This document shows, one piece after another, positions 1-9,500 of a stretch of DNA of 64,000 nt; position 1 is the first letter of the stretch, and each line of letters begins with the position of its first letter. Under the pieces are notes generated by a model. That model did not search any database and was not told where the DNA came from. It was given only the letters and a program-made list of their open reading frames with translations. The DNA lies in contig NZ_JAUSBX010000156.1 in assembly GCF_030651835.1 (NCBI RefSeq), forward strand, positions 1 to 64,000, given 5' to 3'. A program made the translations under genes and the position numbers. Source of the DNA: Methylicorpusculum sp. GTDB taxonomy: Bacteria > Pseudomonadota > Gammaproteobacteria > Methylococcales > Methylomonadaceae.

Positions 1-123
1 CTGGTTCGGCTAAGGGTATCAATGCTTTTGATTGGCCATCACCCAATGGGTGAGTCATGATCTCTTGCATAAGCGCCTCATTCTCAATTGATATCAATTA
101 CTTGAGATAGTTTAGCAAGTTTT

Positions 124-146
124 AACTGCTCTTTTTAGGATAAAGC
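124..146 (+). repeat. short direct repeat, copy 1 (partner at 809-830)
   Basis: The segment starts AACTGCTCTTTTT and continues GGATAA-x-GC. The same 22-23 bases recur at 809-830 with one inserted A and one substitution. The two copies bracket the truncated photolyase sequence, so they may mark the recombination that removed its 5' part. Confidence 0.5.
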
Positions 147-789
147 ATTACAGATAGCGGACGACAAAAATATTCCCTTGAATTCGTTAGAAGGCTTCAT
201 CAGGCAAATTATGGGTTGGCGCGAGTTTATCCGTATTGTTTATGAACGGGAGGGCGTCAATCAACGGACCAAAAATTTCTGGGGCTTTGAAAGAAAGATA
301 CCAGAAAGTTTTTGGCTAGCTACGACGGGGATTTTCCCGGTCGACAATGTGATAAAAAAACTCCTGCAAACGGGCTACAGTCATCATATCGAGCGGTTGA
401 TGGTCATCGGCAACTTTATGCTGCTTTGTGAATTTCACCCTGATGACGTCTATCGCTGGTTTATGGAAATGTACGTGGATGCCTATGATTGGGTGATGGT
501 ACCTAATGTTTATGGCATGAGCCAATTTGCAGATGGCGGTCTGATGACCACCAAACCCTATATCAGCGGCAGTCATTACCTGCTGAAAATGAGCGATTAT
601 CAAAAAGGCGCATGGACTGAAATTTGGGATGGCTTATTCTGGCGCTTCATGCATATGCACAGGGATTTCTTTTTGAAAAACCCACGGCTGGGTATGCTGG
701 TTAAAACGTTTGATAAAATGCCGGAAGAGAAAAGAAAGAAACATCTCGAGGTTGCTGAAAACTATCTAAACCAACTGGATGAACGATAA
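139..789 (+). pseudogene. 5'-truncated cryptochrome/photolyase-family (FeS-BCP/PhrB-like) C-terminal fragment
   Basis: The 203 residues after a TTG at 178 match the C-terminal FAD-binding half of the PhrB-like photolyase/cryptochrome family: LEGFIRQIMGWREF near the start, then HHIERLMVIGNF, DAYDWVMVPNVYGMSQFADGG and KPYISGS. The similarity continues upstream of the TTG to codon 139 (DKALQIADDKNIPLN), where a TAG at 136 closes the frame. The N-terminal antenna-binding half, normally about 300 residues, is absent from the window. Family members with a 4Fe-4S cluster carry cysteines after the GDY/SDY segment; here that stretch reads SDYQKGAWTEIWD and has none, as I recall for a cluster-free subgroup. 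It is probably a decayed gene and unlikely to make a working photolyase. Confidence 0.75.
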
Positions 790-876
790 ATGAATCCGCG
801 AAAGTATAAACTGCTCTTTTTGGATAACGCGACACAACACCTCATTAATATTCAACACCTGCGAAAACCTCGTTGA
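790..876 (+). CDS. possible 28-residue ORF remnant after the photolyase fragment
   Basis: An ATG directly follows the TAA of the photolyase fragment and opens 28 codons (MNPRKYKLLFLDNATQ...). The close junction suggests the start of a former second gene in an operon, now cut off. Its DNA at 809-830 is an imperfect direct repeat of 124-146, just upstream of the photolyase remnant. I recognise no family. It may be non-coding debris. Confidence 0.2.
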   Translation: MNPRKYKLLFLDNATQHLINIQHLRKPR

Positions 877-914
877 CATTTACCGGGAAGAACAGGATTT
901 TGTCGGCACATCGT

Positions 915-1079
915 CAGTAATTCCCAGTTTGAGCTTTTTAGCGTTAATTAGGAGCAAGGTAAGTCTGGCGAGACAGGCCGTGAACCCATCCATGGGGGCT
1001 TGACGATAGCGATACTGCTATCGACATCCTAGCTAAACTCACCTTACCCACTTCTTTGGTGTCAAATTGGGAATTGCTG
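915..1079 (+). mobile_element. MITE-like palindromic element, family 1, copy 1
   Basis: About 165 bp. The ends are inverted repeats: CAGTAATTCCCAGTTTGA at 915-932 and its near complement TCAAATTGGGAATTGCTG at 1062-1079. The centre holds the family core CCATCCATGGGGGCTTGACG followed by a small hairpin. The flanks GCACATCGT (906-914) and ACACATTGT (1080-1088) agree at 7 of 9 positions, which fits an old 9-bp target duplication. No ORF is present. It lies 8 bp beyond the 9-bp flank from the stop of the molybdenum hydroxylase large subunit. Other copies are at 35017, 38416 (inverted) and 56775. Confidence 0.8.
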
Positions 1080-1095
1080 ACACATTGTCGCCCGG

Positions 1096-3441
1096 TCAGT
1101 CTTTACGCAATTGATCGCGGATAGGCAACTGGCGAATGCGTTGACCGGTTGCGGCAAAAATGGCATTGCACAATGCCGGAGCAATTGGCGGCAAACCTGG
1201 CTCGCCTACTCCTCCTAACGGCGTGTCATACTCGGCAGCCGGAAGAAGATGTACCCGAATTTCGCGCGGCGCATCATCCATCCGGGTCAGCTGGTAGGCA
1301 TGAAAATTATCCTGCAGCACCGCGCCTTCCCTGAAACTGATTTCGCCCAGCGTGGCCAAGCTGACGCCCATAATACAGGCCCCCTCAATTTGCGATCGGA
1401 TACGTTCAGGATTAACCTGCGGTCCGCAATCCACGGCCACATCAATGCGGGGTATGCTCAATTTACCATCCTCGCTGACGGCAACCTCAACCACAACCGC
1501 AACATAGGTGACGAAACTATAATGAGCAGCAAGACCTAATCCCCGGCCTTTGGAAAGCTTGCCTCCCCAATTGGCTGCATCGGTAACAGTTTCTATCACG
1601 CGGCGCAGACGGCCGGTGTCGACCGGATACAACACCGGCGATTCGCCTTGATTCCAGGTGTCGCCAAGGGTACGCGGATCAATCCGCCGCGGCGGACCGA
1701 TCAGGTCGAGCAGATAATCCTTGGGATCGCACCCTGCTGCCGCAGCCAGCTCGGCGACGAAAGACTGGATAGCAAAAGCATGGGGAATATTGGATACTGA
1801 GCGAAACCAGCCAATCCGGGTATGTGCTTCGGCTTCCGGATTTTCTATGCGCAGATTGGCAATGGCAAAAGGCACATTGATAACCCCCATGCTCAGCTCC
1901 ATCGGCATTTGGTGCTTGCTGTCGGGACCGAAAGTCGATGAAATAGTCGGTGCTACCGTTCGATGCAACCAGGCTACCGTATTGCCCTGACGGTCCAGTC
2001 CTGCTTCCAGGTGTTCAACCGAAACCGTATGGAAATAAGAATGCTGCAGATCGTCCTCGCGGGTCCAAGTCAGCTTGACCGGTTTGCCATCCATTACCTG
2101 CGATAACAGTGCTGCCTCGATGACATAATCCGGTTTGGATTTGCGTCCGAAACCTCCGCCTAACAAAGTAACGTGTACAGTAACATCATCTTCCGATAGC
2201 TTAAGCCATTTGGCCACGCGCTCCCTGGACACCTGAGGAGCCTGTGTGCAGGCCCATATTTCGCATTTTCCATCAACGATTTGAGCGGTTGCCGCGGGAG
2301 GTTCCATCGGAGCCTGGGCGAGATGCGGGGCGTAATATTCGGCTTCCACACGCTTGACAGCACTTTGCAAAGCAGCATCGACATCGCCCTCGCTGCGAAC
2401 CACTTTACCCGGTTTACGCGCAGCGGCTTCGAGTTCCGCCTTGTACACCAGAGAATCGTAGCTTCCATGAGGCCCCTTTTCCCATTCAATCTTCAGCGCA
2501 TTGCGTCCCTGGATGGCCGCCCAGGTATTACCGGCAATTACCGCGATGCCGCCTAAGGGATTGTATTCAGCTGGCGGAGGACTGCTTTTAAGCTCGATCA
2601 CCTTGACCACTCCCGGCACCTTAAGAGCTTCGTTGGCATCGTAACTTAAAAGCTTGCCGCCAAATACGGGAGGGCGTGCGATTACAGCATAAAACATGTC
2701 TTTGAGACGGGTATCGATGCCGTACTGCGCCCGGCCGGTAACCATATCCTGCCCGTCATAAATGCCGACCTGACCCTTGCCGATATAGCGAAAGTCCTCC
2801 TGTTTTTTCAGATGCAGGGTTTCCCGATCCGGTACCGGCAAGTTTGCCGCTGCTGCGGCCAGTTGCCCATAATCGAGGACTCTGCCGGAGGCTGGGTGAA
2901 AAATTTGATGCTGCTTGGCAATGACTTCCTGAACCGGCACTTGCCAATGAGCTGCCGCAGCCGCCTCCAGCATGGAACGGGCTGCCGCGCCGACCCGGCG
3001 CATGGGCATAAAGAAATGACGCATGCTGCGGGAGCCATCAGTATCCTGATTACCGTAAAGCACTTCGTCGCCGGGCGCTTGCTTGACATGAACACGCTGC
3101 CAGTCAGCTTCCATCTCGTCGGCAACCACCATTGGGAGACTGGTACGTATACCCTGTCCCATTTCCGACCGGTGGCAAATAATGGTAACCGTACCGTCGG
3201 TTGCTATTGCAACAAACACCAGCGGATTATCTACCCAGCCATGCGGCATGGCGTCCGCGCCGTATTTCTGCGGGTCCGGAGAGACGGCAGTTTCGTCTGC
3301 TCTTGTCAGCATAGGGAATCCGGCAGCTAAGACCAATCCGGTGAGAGCCAGATCCTTGAGAAAGGCACGTCGGCTGATATTGGCAATCAGCAGGCTGCCG
3401 TCGTCAGCGTTTAATTCAGCACTATCCAATGGCTTTTTCAT
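1096..3441 (-). CDS. iorB: Isoquinoline 1-oxidoreductase-type molybdenum hydroxylase, large (beta) subunit
   Basis: A 781-residue molybdopterin-binding subunit of the xanthine dehydrogenase family (COG1529, IorB type). A twin-arginine export signal is visible ([14 protein letters not shown], then a hydrophobic stretch), so the enzyme probably works in the periplasm. Cofactor motifs include [13 protein letters not shown] near the middle, and [19 protein letters not shown] near the C-terminus with the glutamate expected to act as base. I chose the ATG at 3441 because it overlaps the TGA of the small-subunit gene (ATGA), implying translational coupling; an in-frame upstream start at 3513 would overlap it by 76 bp. 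The substrate (N-heterocycle or aldehyde) cannot be told from sequence. Confidence 0.9.
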   Translation of the reverse strand: MKKPLDSAELNADDGSLLIANISRRAFLKDLALTGLVLAAGFPMLTRADETAVSPDPQKYGADAMPHGWVDNPLVFVAIATDGTVTIICHRSEMGQGIRTSLPMVVADEMEADWQRVHVKQAPGDEVLYGNQDTDGSRSMRHFFMPMRRVGAAARSMLEAAAAAHWQVPVQEVIAKQHQIFHPASGRVLDYGQLAAAAANLPVPDRETLHLKKQEDFRYIGKGQVGIYDGQDMVTGRAQYGIDTRLKDMFYAVIARPPVFGGKLLSYDANEALKVPGVVKVIELKSSPPPAEYNPLGGIAVIAGNTWAAIQGRNALKIEWEKGPHGSYDSLVYKAELEAAARKPGKVVRSEGDVDAALQSAVKRVEAEYYAPHLAQAPMEPPAATAQIVDGKCEIWACTQAPQVSRERVAKWLKLSEDDVTVHVTLLGGGFGRKSKPDYVIEAALLSQVMDGKPVKLTWTREDDLQHSYFHTVSVEHLEAGLDRQGNTVAWLHRTVAPTISSTFGPDSKHQMPMELSMGVINVPFAIANLRIENPEAEAHTRIGWFRSVSNIPHAFAIQSFVAELAAAAGCDPKDYLLDLIGPPRRIDPRTLGDTWNQGESPVLYPVDTGRLRRVIETVTDAANWGGKLSKGRGLGLAAHYSFVTYVAVVVEVAVSEDGKLSIPRIDVAVDCGPQVNPERIRSQIEGACIMGVSLATLGEISFREGAVLQDNFHAYQLTRMDDAPREIRVHLLPAAEYDTPLGGVGEPGLPPIAPALCNAIFAATGQRIRQLPIRDQLRKD

Positions 3442-3905
3442 ACGGTGACCTCCGATATCCCTGCGGCCTGTTTGATCGCTGCGCGTATACGGCAATAAGT
3501 CCCGCATCTGCAAATATTGCCGCTCATTGCTTTATCGATATCCGCATCGGTGGGTTTAGGCGTTTGTTTGAGCAAGGCCGTAGCTGCCATTATCTGGCCG
3601 GACTGGCAATAACCGCATTGCGGAACACCCAGCGACATCCAGGCATCCTGCACCTTTTTTCCGATCTCATCCTGACCGATGGCCTCTATCGTCACAATCT
3701 TCTTGCCTACTGCGGCCGAGATAGGCGTCACGCACGAGAGCGTAGGCACGCCATCAAGATGCACTTTACACGCGCCGCATGAAGCGATGCCGCAGCCGAA
3801 TTTGGTTCCGGTTAATCCCACGAAGTCGCGTAAGGCCCAAAGCAGGGGTGTGTCTGCAGGCAAATCGATCTTAATGGGTTTATCGTTGATAGTAAGCGTG
3901 GTCAT
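3438..3905 (-). CDS. iorA: (2Fe-2S) small (alpha) subunit of the molybdenum hydroxylase
   Basis: 155 residues, the usual length for the CoxS/IorA family that passes electrons between the molybdenum centre and the acceptor. The N-terminal plant-type ferredoxin cysteines are visible ([15 protein letters not shown]...SC). The C-terminal helical cluster follows ([10 protein letters not shown] and [13 protein letters not shown]). It has no signal peptide and would be exported folded with the TAT-bearing large subunit. It is first in the pair and overlaps the next gene by 4 bp. Isoquinoline-type enzymes lack the FAD subunit, and none is seen here. Confidence 0.92.
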   Translation of the reverse strand: MTTLTINDKPIKIDLPADTPLLWALRDFVGLTGTKFGCGIASCGACKVHLDGVPTLSCVTPISAAVGKKIVTIEAIGQDEIGKKVQDAWMSLGVPQCGYCQSGQIMAATALLKQTPKPTDADIDKAMSGNICRCGTYCRIRAAIKQAAGISEVTV

Positions 3906-4067
3906 CGGGTGTTTCTCCCTCCAATAGTTGGAGTAAAAGGCAGCTGCGCCTCATGGTTTAATTGTGGCACGAGTATCATTCGACATCTTACCCGGGCACT
4001 ATATGACAGTAAAGGCATCCGGTTTATGGTTAGCGGGTTGAACCAAAATCAGCGCTCGCTGGGTGCA

Positions 4068-4868
4068 TTATTCTGTAACGCCAGGCAACCCCTTGTTCAA
4101 AGGCTCGCCTTGGCCTCCCCGCCTGACCATGACTATTTCACTGACGATGGACAACGCGATTTCTTCCGGCAGCTTTGCTCCCAGGTCCAAACCGGCCGGC
4201 GCTCGCACTCTGGCAAGACTGGGCCCTGTGAAGCCTTCTTTCTCTAATCGCGTCAGTACCAGGCCCGCCCGTTTGCGACTGGAAACCAGCGCGATATAAA
4301 GGGCCTCTGATTCTAATGCGCGGGTTAGGGAATCATAATCTCCTTTGTGATGAGTGGCTATCACAACGAAATCCCCGGAATTTGGCTGCAATTGCTGGTA
4401 GCGGCTATCGTCGCTGATGACACGGAGAGCTGAAGGAAAGTTTTCCGTGGAAGCCTGCGAATCATTGACGATGACATCGAAACCCAACCGGCTGGCGAAG
4501 TCACAAAGATTTTCCACAATGCGTCCATGCCCCATTAGCCAAAGCACAGGATTTGGCAATACCGGCTCGACGTATACCCGCATACTCCCCCCGCACGGCA
4601 TTCCCGCGCCGAAAATTTCGTCATTCAGATCGATATCAATCACGCAAGATTCTCCGGTTTCAAAACATTCAAGCGCAGCCTGGGAAACCATCGCCTGAGC
4701 ACAACCACCGCCGACCCAGCCTGCGATAACCTTTCCCGAACGATCAATCAAGGCCTTGGCAGCGGGTTTTGCCGAGGATGAACCCAGTATTTCCACTACC
4801 GTCGCTAAAGCATAAGGACGGCGCTCTCTGCGAAGTTGGATCTGCAGATCAAGAATATCCGGGATCAT
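4068..4868 (-). CDS. XdhC/CoxI family molybdenum-cofactor insertion protein
   Basis: 266 residues. XdhC proteins bind molybdenum cofactor, promote its sulfuration and hand it to hydroxylases of the xanthine dehydrogenase family. Visible features are the N-terminal XdhC/CoxI segment (YALATVVEILGSSSAKPA, GWVGGGCAQAMV) and a Rossmann-like C-terminal half (WLMGHGRIVENL, DFVVIATHHKGDYDSL). The first codon overlaps the stop of mocA upstream (4865-4868). It lies 162 bp upstream of the iorA start on the same strand, so it most likely matures the IorAB enzyme. Confidence 0.88.
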   Translation of the reverse strand: MIPDILDLQIQLRRERRPYALATVVEILGSSSAKPAAKALIDRSGKVIAGWVGGGCAQAMVSQAALECFETGESCVIDIDLNDEIFGAGMPCGGSMRVYVEPVLPNPVLWLMGHGRIVENLCDFASRLGFDVIVNDSQASTENFPSALRVISDDSRYQQLQPNSGDFVVIATHHKGDYDSLTRALESEALYIALVSSRKRAGLVLTRLEKEGFTGPSLARVRAPAGLDLGAKLPEEIALSIVSEIVMVRRGGQGEPLNKGLPGVTE

Positions 4869-5458
4869 AATCGATTTTTATAGTTGGTCATGAGATTCAA
4901 ATCCTCCGGTTTATCAATATCCTGAAGCACTCCCGGATCATCACAGTCAACAATGCGGATTTGCTCATGATAAGCCTGAATGACTGATTTTGCCCCCGCA
5001 TCGCCGCTCAAAGCCAGCAGAACCGGGTATAACACCTGTGAAAAGCCAACCGGGTGACCGCGTTTGCCTTGCCAGCCTGGCGCGGCGATTATCGCTCCCA
5101 TTCTAAGCGTATCCGCTACCTTACGAATGGTTGACGGCGCTATCCAGGGCATGTCTGCCAAGGCAATCAACCAGCCAGCCGCATCCGGACTCGCCCGGAT
5201 ACCGAATACAAGACTTGCACTCATGCCTTGTCCGGCCTCTGCGCATATCCGGACCTCAGCACCTTCGGCCTGCAACTGAGCAGCCAGTGCCTCGCCTCCA
5301 GGACGCACAACGGCCAGGACACAATCAGTTCCAGCTAATAAATTGCGGCAGGCACGCACCGCAATCAGGTCGCCATCAGGCAAACGTTGGGTCAGTTTGT
5401 CTGAGCCAAAGCGCTGGCTGGCACCAGCGGCCAGCAAAATTCCGGTAATCGATCCCAT
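4865..5458 (-). CDS. mocA: MocA-like molybdenum cofactor nucleotidyltransferase
   Basis: 197 residues of the MobA-like NTP-transferase fold. The nucleotide-binding start ITGILLAAGASQRFGSDK is clear, and the metal-binding aspartate lies in LIALADMPWIAPSTI. MocA links CMP to molybdopterin to form the dinucleotide cofactor used by xanthine-oxidase-family hydroxylases, which fits the neighbouring iorAB and xdhC genes. It overlaps xdhC by 4 bp. MobA (GMP transfer) is a related alternative, but the context favours MocA. Confidence 0.85.
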   Translation of the reverse strand: MGSITGILLAAGASQRFGSDKLTQRLPDGDLIAVRACRNLLAGTDCVLAVVRPGGEALAAQLQAEGAEVRICAEAGQGMSASLVFGIRASPDAAGWLIALADMPWIAPSTIRKVADTLRMGAIIAAPGWQGKRGHPVGFSQVLYPVLLALSGDAGAKSVIQAYHEQIRIVDCDDPGVLQDIDKPEDLNLMTNYKNRL

Positions 5459-5957
5459 TAGTCTAAATGCAAGGGAGAGCGCTTTGGCTCTCCCATTTAT
5501 GGATTATTAGGGTCATATCTAGCGTCAGATGAATGGAAATGGATCAAGATAGGTGAATAGTACCTTGAAAGTAACTACTCGCCCGCTGTCAATTGAGGGT
5601 GTAGGCACTTGATTTCAAAGGACGTGTGAATACCTCCCTGTAGCTCTCTGCAACATCCCTGTTGCAGAAGCCTTTTCAATCAAGAGCCTACACCCAATAA
5701 AATGCAAGGGGTGAGCAGAGCCCTTTGAAATAATATACCGATCATTGAATATTCCAGCGGCGGCAAACTCATTCGCTCCTGAAAACGAATATCAACTGTT
5801 ATTACCTGCCAAATCGCTTGGACCTTATCACCGGCTTTCTTGATTAGCAAGCCTCAAGCTTACCTGCAATCCCGATTTCGGCAAACCCTGTCTTTAAAAC
5901 AGCTTTGACGGCTTACTGCGAACCGTGAAAAACAGCCTGCTGATCAGAAACCCTCCG
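5459..5957. other. Intergenic region with hairpins and a family 2 repeat
   Basis: About 500 bp without a gene. A strong hairpin lies at 5473-5494 (GGGAGAGC-loop-GGCTCTCCC), about 14 bp ahead of mocA. The family 2 inverted-repeat element is at 5597-5695. The string AAATGCAAGGG occurs at both 5465-5475 and about 5699-5709, flanking this stretch. I see nothing coding between 5700 and 5957. Confidence 0.6.
5571..5695 (+). repeat. Family 2 inverted-repeat element, copy A
   Basis: The inner element (5597-5695, 99 bp) starts GGGTGTAGGCACTTGATT and ends AATCAAGAGCCTACACCC, near-perfect inverted ends. The middle carries a hairpin, GCAACATCCCTGTTGC. A further 26 bp on the left (5571-5596, GTAACTACTCGCCCGCTGTC...) is also shared with the copy at 42001-42060, so the mobile unit probably extends past the visible palindrome. 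No ORF is inside. Confidence 0.7.
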
Positions 5958-6599
5958 CTATTTTGTCGCAGGCGGCAGATCAGAACTACGCGAAAGCTTG
6001 CAGGCTTCATACAAACGGGCTAATTCCAGGAGACTGGATGTACCGGTTTTTCTCATCATTCTCGACCTGTGCACCTCAACTGTCCGATGACTGATGCCCA
6101 ACTGATAGGCAATTTCTTTATTGGAAAGGCCCGATACGACCAGTGACATGACCTCCAATTCTCGCGAAGTGAGCTTGTTCAACCGCTTAAAGAGCGTTTC
6201 CTCAACCATTGCCTGCGCGTGCCGCTGGGATTCCTGAAGCAGAACTTCATGAATCTTTTCGATCAGCAGCTTGCTGGCTACGGGCTTGGTCAGAAAATCT
6301 ACCGCTCCGGCTTTGATGACCCGGACTGAGGTGGGGATGTCGCCATACCCGGTCAGAAATATAATAGGCAATGTACTATTTCGACGAATGAGTTCGGCCT
6401 GCAATTCGTCGCCGGTCATATCCGGCATATTGAGGTCCAGCACCAGACAACCCGGCTTTTCCGGACAAAAAGTTTGAAGAAAGTGTTCGGCACTCTCAAA
6501 TGTCTGATACGAAAAACCAGCCGTTTCCATGACATGTCCGAGGCTGTCACGAACCGCATAATCGTCATCGACAATATAAACACAGGGGTGAATACTCAT
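5958..6599 (-). CDS. FixJ-family response regulator
   Basis: 213 residues. The receiver domain (about 1-120) has the acidic pocket DDD at 11-13, phospho-acceptor Asp55 in VLDLNMPDMTG and LTKPV near the end. A C-terminal LuxR-type helix-turn-helix follows (LTSRELEVMSLVVSGLSNKEIAYQLGIS in two runs, then HRTVEVHRSRMMRK). Its start overlaps the stop of the upstream kinase by 4 bp, so the two form a cognate pair. FixJ-type regulators activate transcription when phosphorylated. The target genes are unknown; none is obvious next door. Confidence 0.9.
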   Translation of the reverse strand: MSIHPCVYIVDDDYAVRDSLGHVMETAGFSYQTFESAEHFLQTFCPEKPGCLVLDLNMPDMTGDELQAELIRRNSTLPIIFLTGYGDIPTSVRVIKAGAVDFLTKPVASKLLIEKIHEVLLQESQRHAQAMVEETLFKRLNKLTSRELEVMSLVVSGLSNKEIAYQLGISHRTVEVHRSRMMRKTGTSSLLELARLYEACKLSRSSDLPPATK

Positions 6600-9500
6600 A
6601 TTACGCAGGGCAAAGTAAAGTGGATACTGAGACCGTTACCGGCATTTTGTTCCGCCCACATTTTTCCACCGTGAGCTTCAATCAAAGATCGGCTTATCGC
6701 GAGCCCCACGCCTAAACCCGCAGGTTTTGTACTATGGAAAGGCTGGAAGATTTTTCTAAGCGCTGCAGCATCCGGAACACCTGTTCCGTTGTCACACACG
6801 GTTATCAGTATCATGGCCGGATCGGCATCGTAAACCTGCGTTGTTACATTGATTTCCCCGGTGTTTAGATCCTGTTCCTCTATGGATTCCAATGCATTAC
6901 GCATCAGATTAATCAATACTTTTTGTATTTGGAGTGCATTGGCATTAACCAACGGCAAACCCTGGGCCAGATTCAGCTCAATGTTAAAATCACCCAACAG
7001 CCCGTCAGCTTTCATCAAATCGATTGCCTCATGAATCGAGGCATTGATATCCATCGGCGCACTAACGGTTTCGCCTTTTTGTAACAGGGCCAATAATTGC
7101 CTTATCACTTTACCGGCGCGCAGCGCTTGCTGCGAACAATTTTCCATTAACTGAGCCAGTTTTTGCGGGTTCGGTTCCCCGGTTAGTAGTATGTGTAGCG
7201 CCACATCAGCGTAAGACGAAATTGCGGTCAGAGGCTGGTTCAATTCGTGTGCAATCGCTGCGGCGGTTTGGACCGCAACATGCTGGCGAAACGCTTGCTC
7301 CATTTTATTACGCCGCTCGCTGAGTTCCCTTTGCTTTATGTAGTCGGTAATGTCCAAATTGATACCGAGCATACGATAAGGGTGATTGTTTTGATCGTAC
7401 AACAATACGCCGCGCGAATGAATCCAACGATAGGAGTTATCCCTGTGCCGTAGGCGAAACTCCAGTTCATAGTTTGACTGAAGACCCGACATGCACTTAT
7501 CTATTATCCCCAGGACAAAAGTCCGGTCTTCCAAATGCAAACGATGCACCCATTCCTCTCGCCGGTCGAGTAATTCGCTGCCCTCAAAACCGAGCTGCCG
7601 TTTTGATTCGGGCGATAAAAATAACTTGTGTGTCATCAAATCCCAGTCCCAATACCCCGCCTTTACCTGATCGACGACCAGCGCGAGTCGAGCTTCGGAA
7701 TTGCGTAGTTCCTGTTCGGCTTGACGGCGTGCGGTGATATCCTCGAAAGAAATCATAATTCCCCCGATCTCACCGGCCGGATTGGTCCAAGGATAAACCG
7801 CCCATCGCAACCAATGCTGGCTGCCGTCAGCCTGTATCCATAAATCATCATCGTTTCGCAAACACTCACCGGCCAGTGCTCGCTGGTGAGCGTCTTTCCA
7901 TTCAGGGGGTAAATCCAAGTTTACCGCGTAGTGGTTAAGCCCAGTCAACTCATCATAACCTCTGCCGAATTCCTCTATCCACCGATGACTGGTGACCAAA
8001 TAGTTCATGTCACGATCCAACATGGCAATGCTGAGCGGCGCCTGCTCGACAAACAGCCTAAGCTGCAATTGGCTTTTTATTAAAGACTCTTCGGTCTTTT
8101 TAATTGCCGTAATATCCAGAAATGCACCCACGGCACCTCGCGGCTCGCCTTTTTCGTTAAACAGCGGCGATGCATTGCTGAGAACCTTCAGCCATTGGCC
8201 ACCAGGAAGAATGACATCCATAACCATATTGGTGACTAATTCGCCATGGCCGGCTCGTTGCATGGGTAGCTCATCAATGGCCAGCTCGCGTCCATTTTGC
8301 ATGACACAAACGCCCGCCATCGAAGCACTATGCTTAGACAGATCAGCGCCTTCCGGCAAGCCGAACATCTGTTCATTCGCCCGATTCCCCCTGATATGGT
8401 AACCCTTCACATCATTGGTGATAGCCAATCCGATTGGCGCAGTATTGAAAATAACCTGCATTTCCTCTATTCGATTCAACAACTTTTGGTTCAATGTGGC
8501 GATTTTATTCTCGGCCAGCTTTCTATCGGTAATGTCGACAATATGCACAACAATACCTTTAACTCTTCCGCTTGAATCTTTATTGGGAATATAGGTGGCA
8601 TGCACCCAGCGCGGTTTGCCGATTCCATAAGGAATTTGCTGATCAAAATTCACCGTCTCCCCTGCTCGCGCCCGTTCCAGATAAGGTTGAACGATTTGCC
8701 AGGCCTCTTTGCCGATAATATCCTGAGCTTTTTTACCGGCGATTTGATCGGCAGAGATATTGAACCAGTGTTCATAGGTCGCATTGACGCGTAAATACCG
8801 GAAATCGGTATTGATATAGGATATGAGCGCCGGTGTTGCATCCATGATCAGACGTAATTCGTTTTCCCGTTCGAATAATGCAGCTTCAGCCAATTTACGT
8901 TCGCTAACGTCCTGAACATAACCATGCCAGAGAATACTGCCATCCAGCTCGCGTAACGGCAGCGAATAACCTTCAAGCCATACTGCACCCTTGGCGGGAT
9001 GGTTGTATCGCCAGATATCTCGCCAGGGTTGCAGAGTACGAGCAGATTCAGCAATAGTGGCTTGGATATGCCCGATATCATCGGGATGAATACGCGCAAA
9101 AACCGGACTAAAATCTTCAGCTAACGCTTCAGGACTGAATCCGTAGAGGGATTGGCTAGAGGGATTGGCATAAGGCATGCAGGCCGAACCATCGGGACGT
9201 AAGCGGAATGAGCAAATCAGCCCGGGTACCGATGCGGCAACTTTGGTTAATTGATCCTGTAATCTTATCCGCTCTTTCAAAGCAAATTCGGCTCGCATGA
9301 CCTCCGTCACATCACGCAGAATAGCGGTAAACGTCGGCTCTCCTTCTTCATCACACCGAGACACAGAGGCTTCGATAGAAAAAACCTCGCCATTGACGCG
9401 CAAACCGTTAATAGCTAAACGGCCTCCGCCATTAGAATACAGCGGCCCCATTGTACTAAAGCCGGATGAATGTGAACCATAAGAACGTGACCACTTTGGA

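Noticed and set aside
1149-3782. Several plus-strand ORFs antisense to the molybdenum hydroxylase genes
   Set aside because: They are shadows of clearly homologous minus-strand genes and have no family signature or ribosome site.
5473-5494. Hairpin before mocA as a rho-independent terminator
   Set aside because: The stem is strong but no T run follows on the minus strand, so its role is open.
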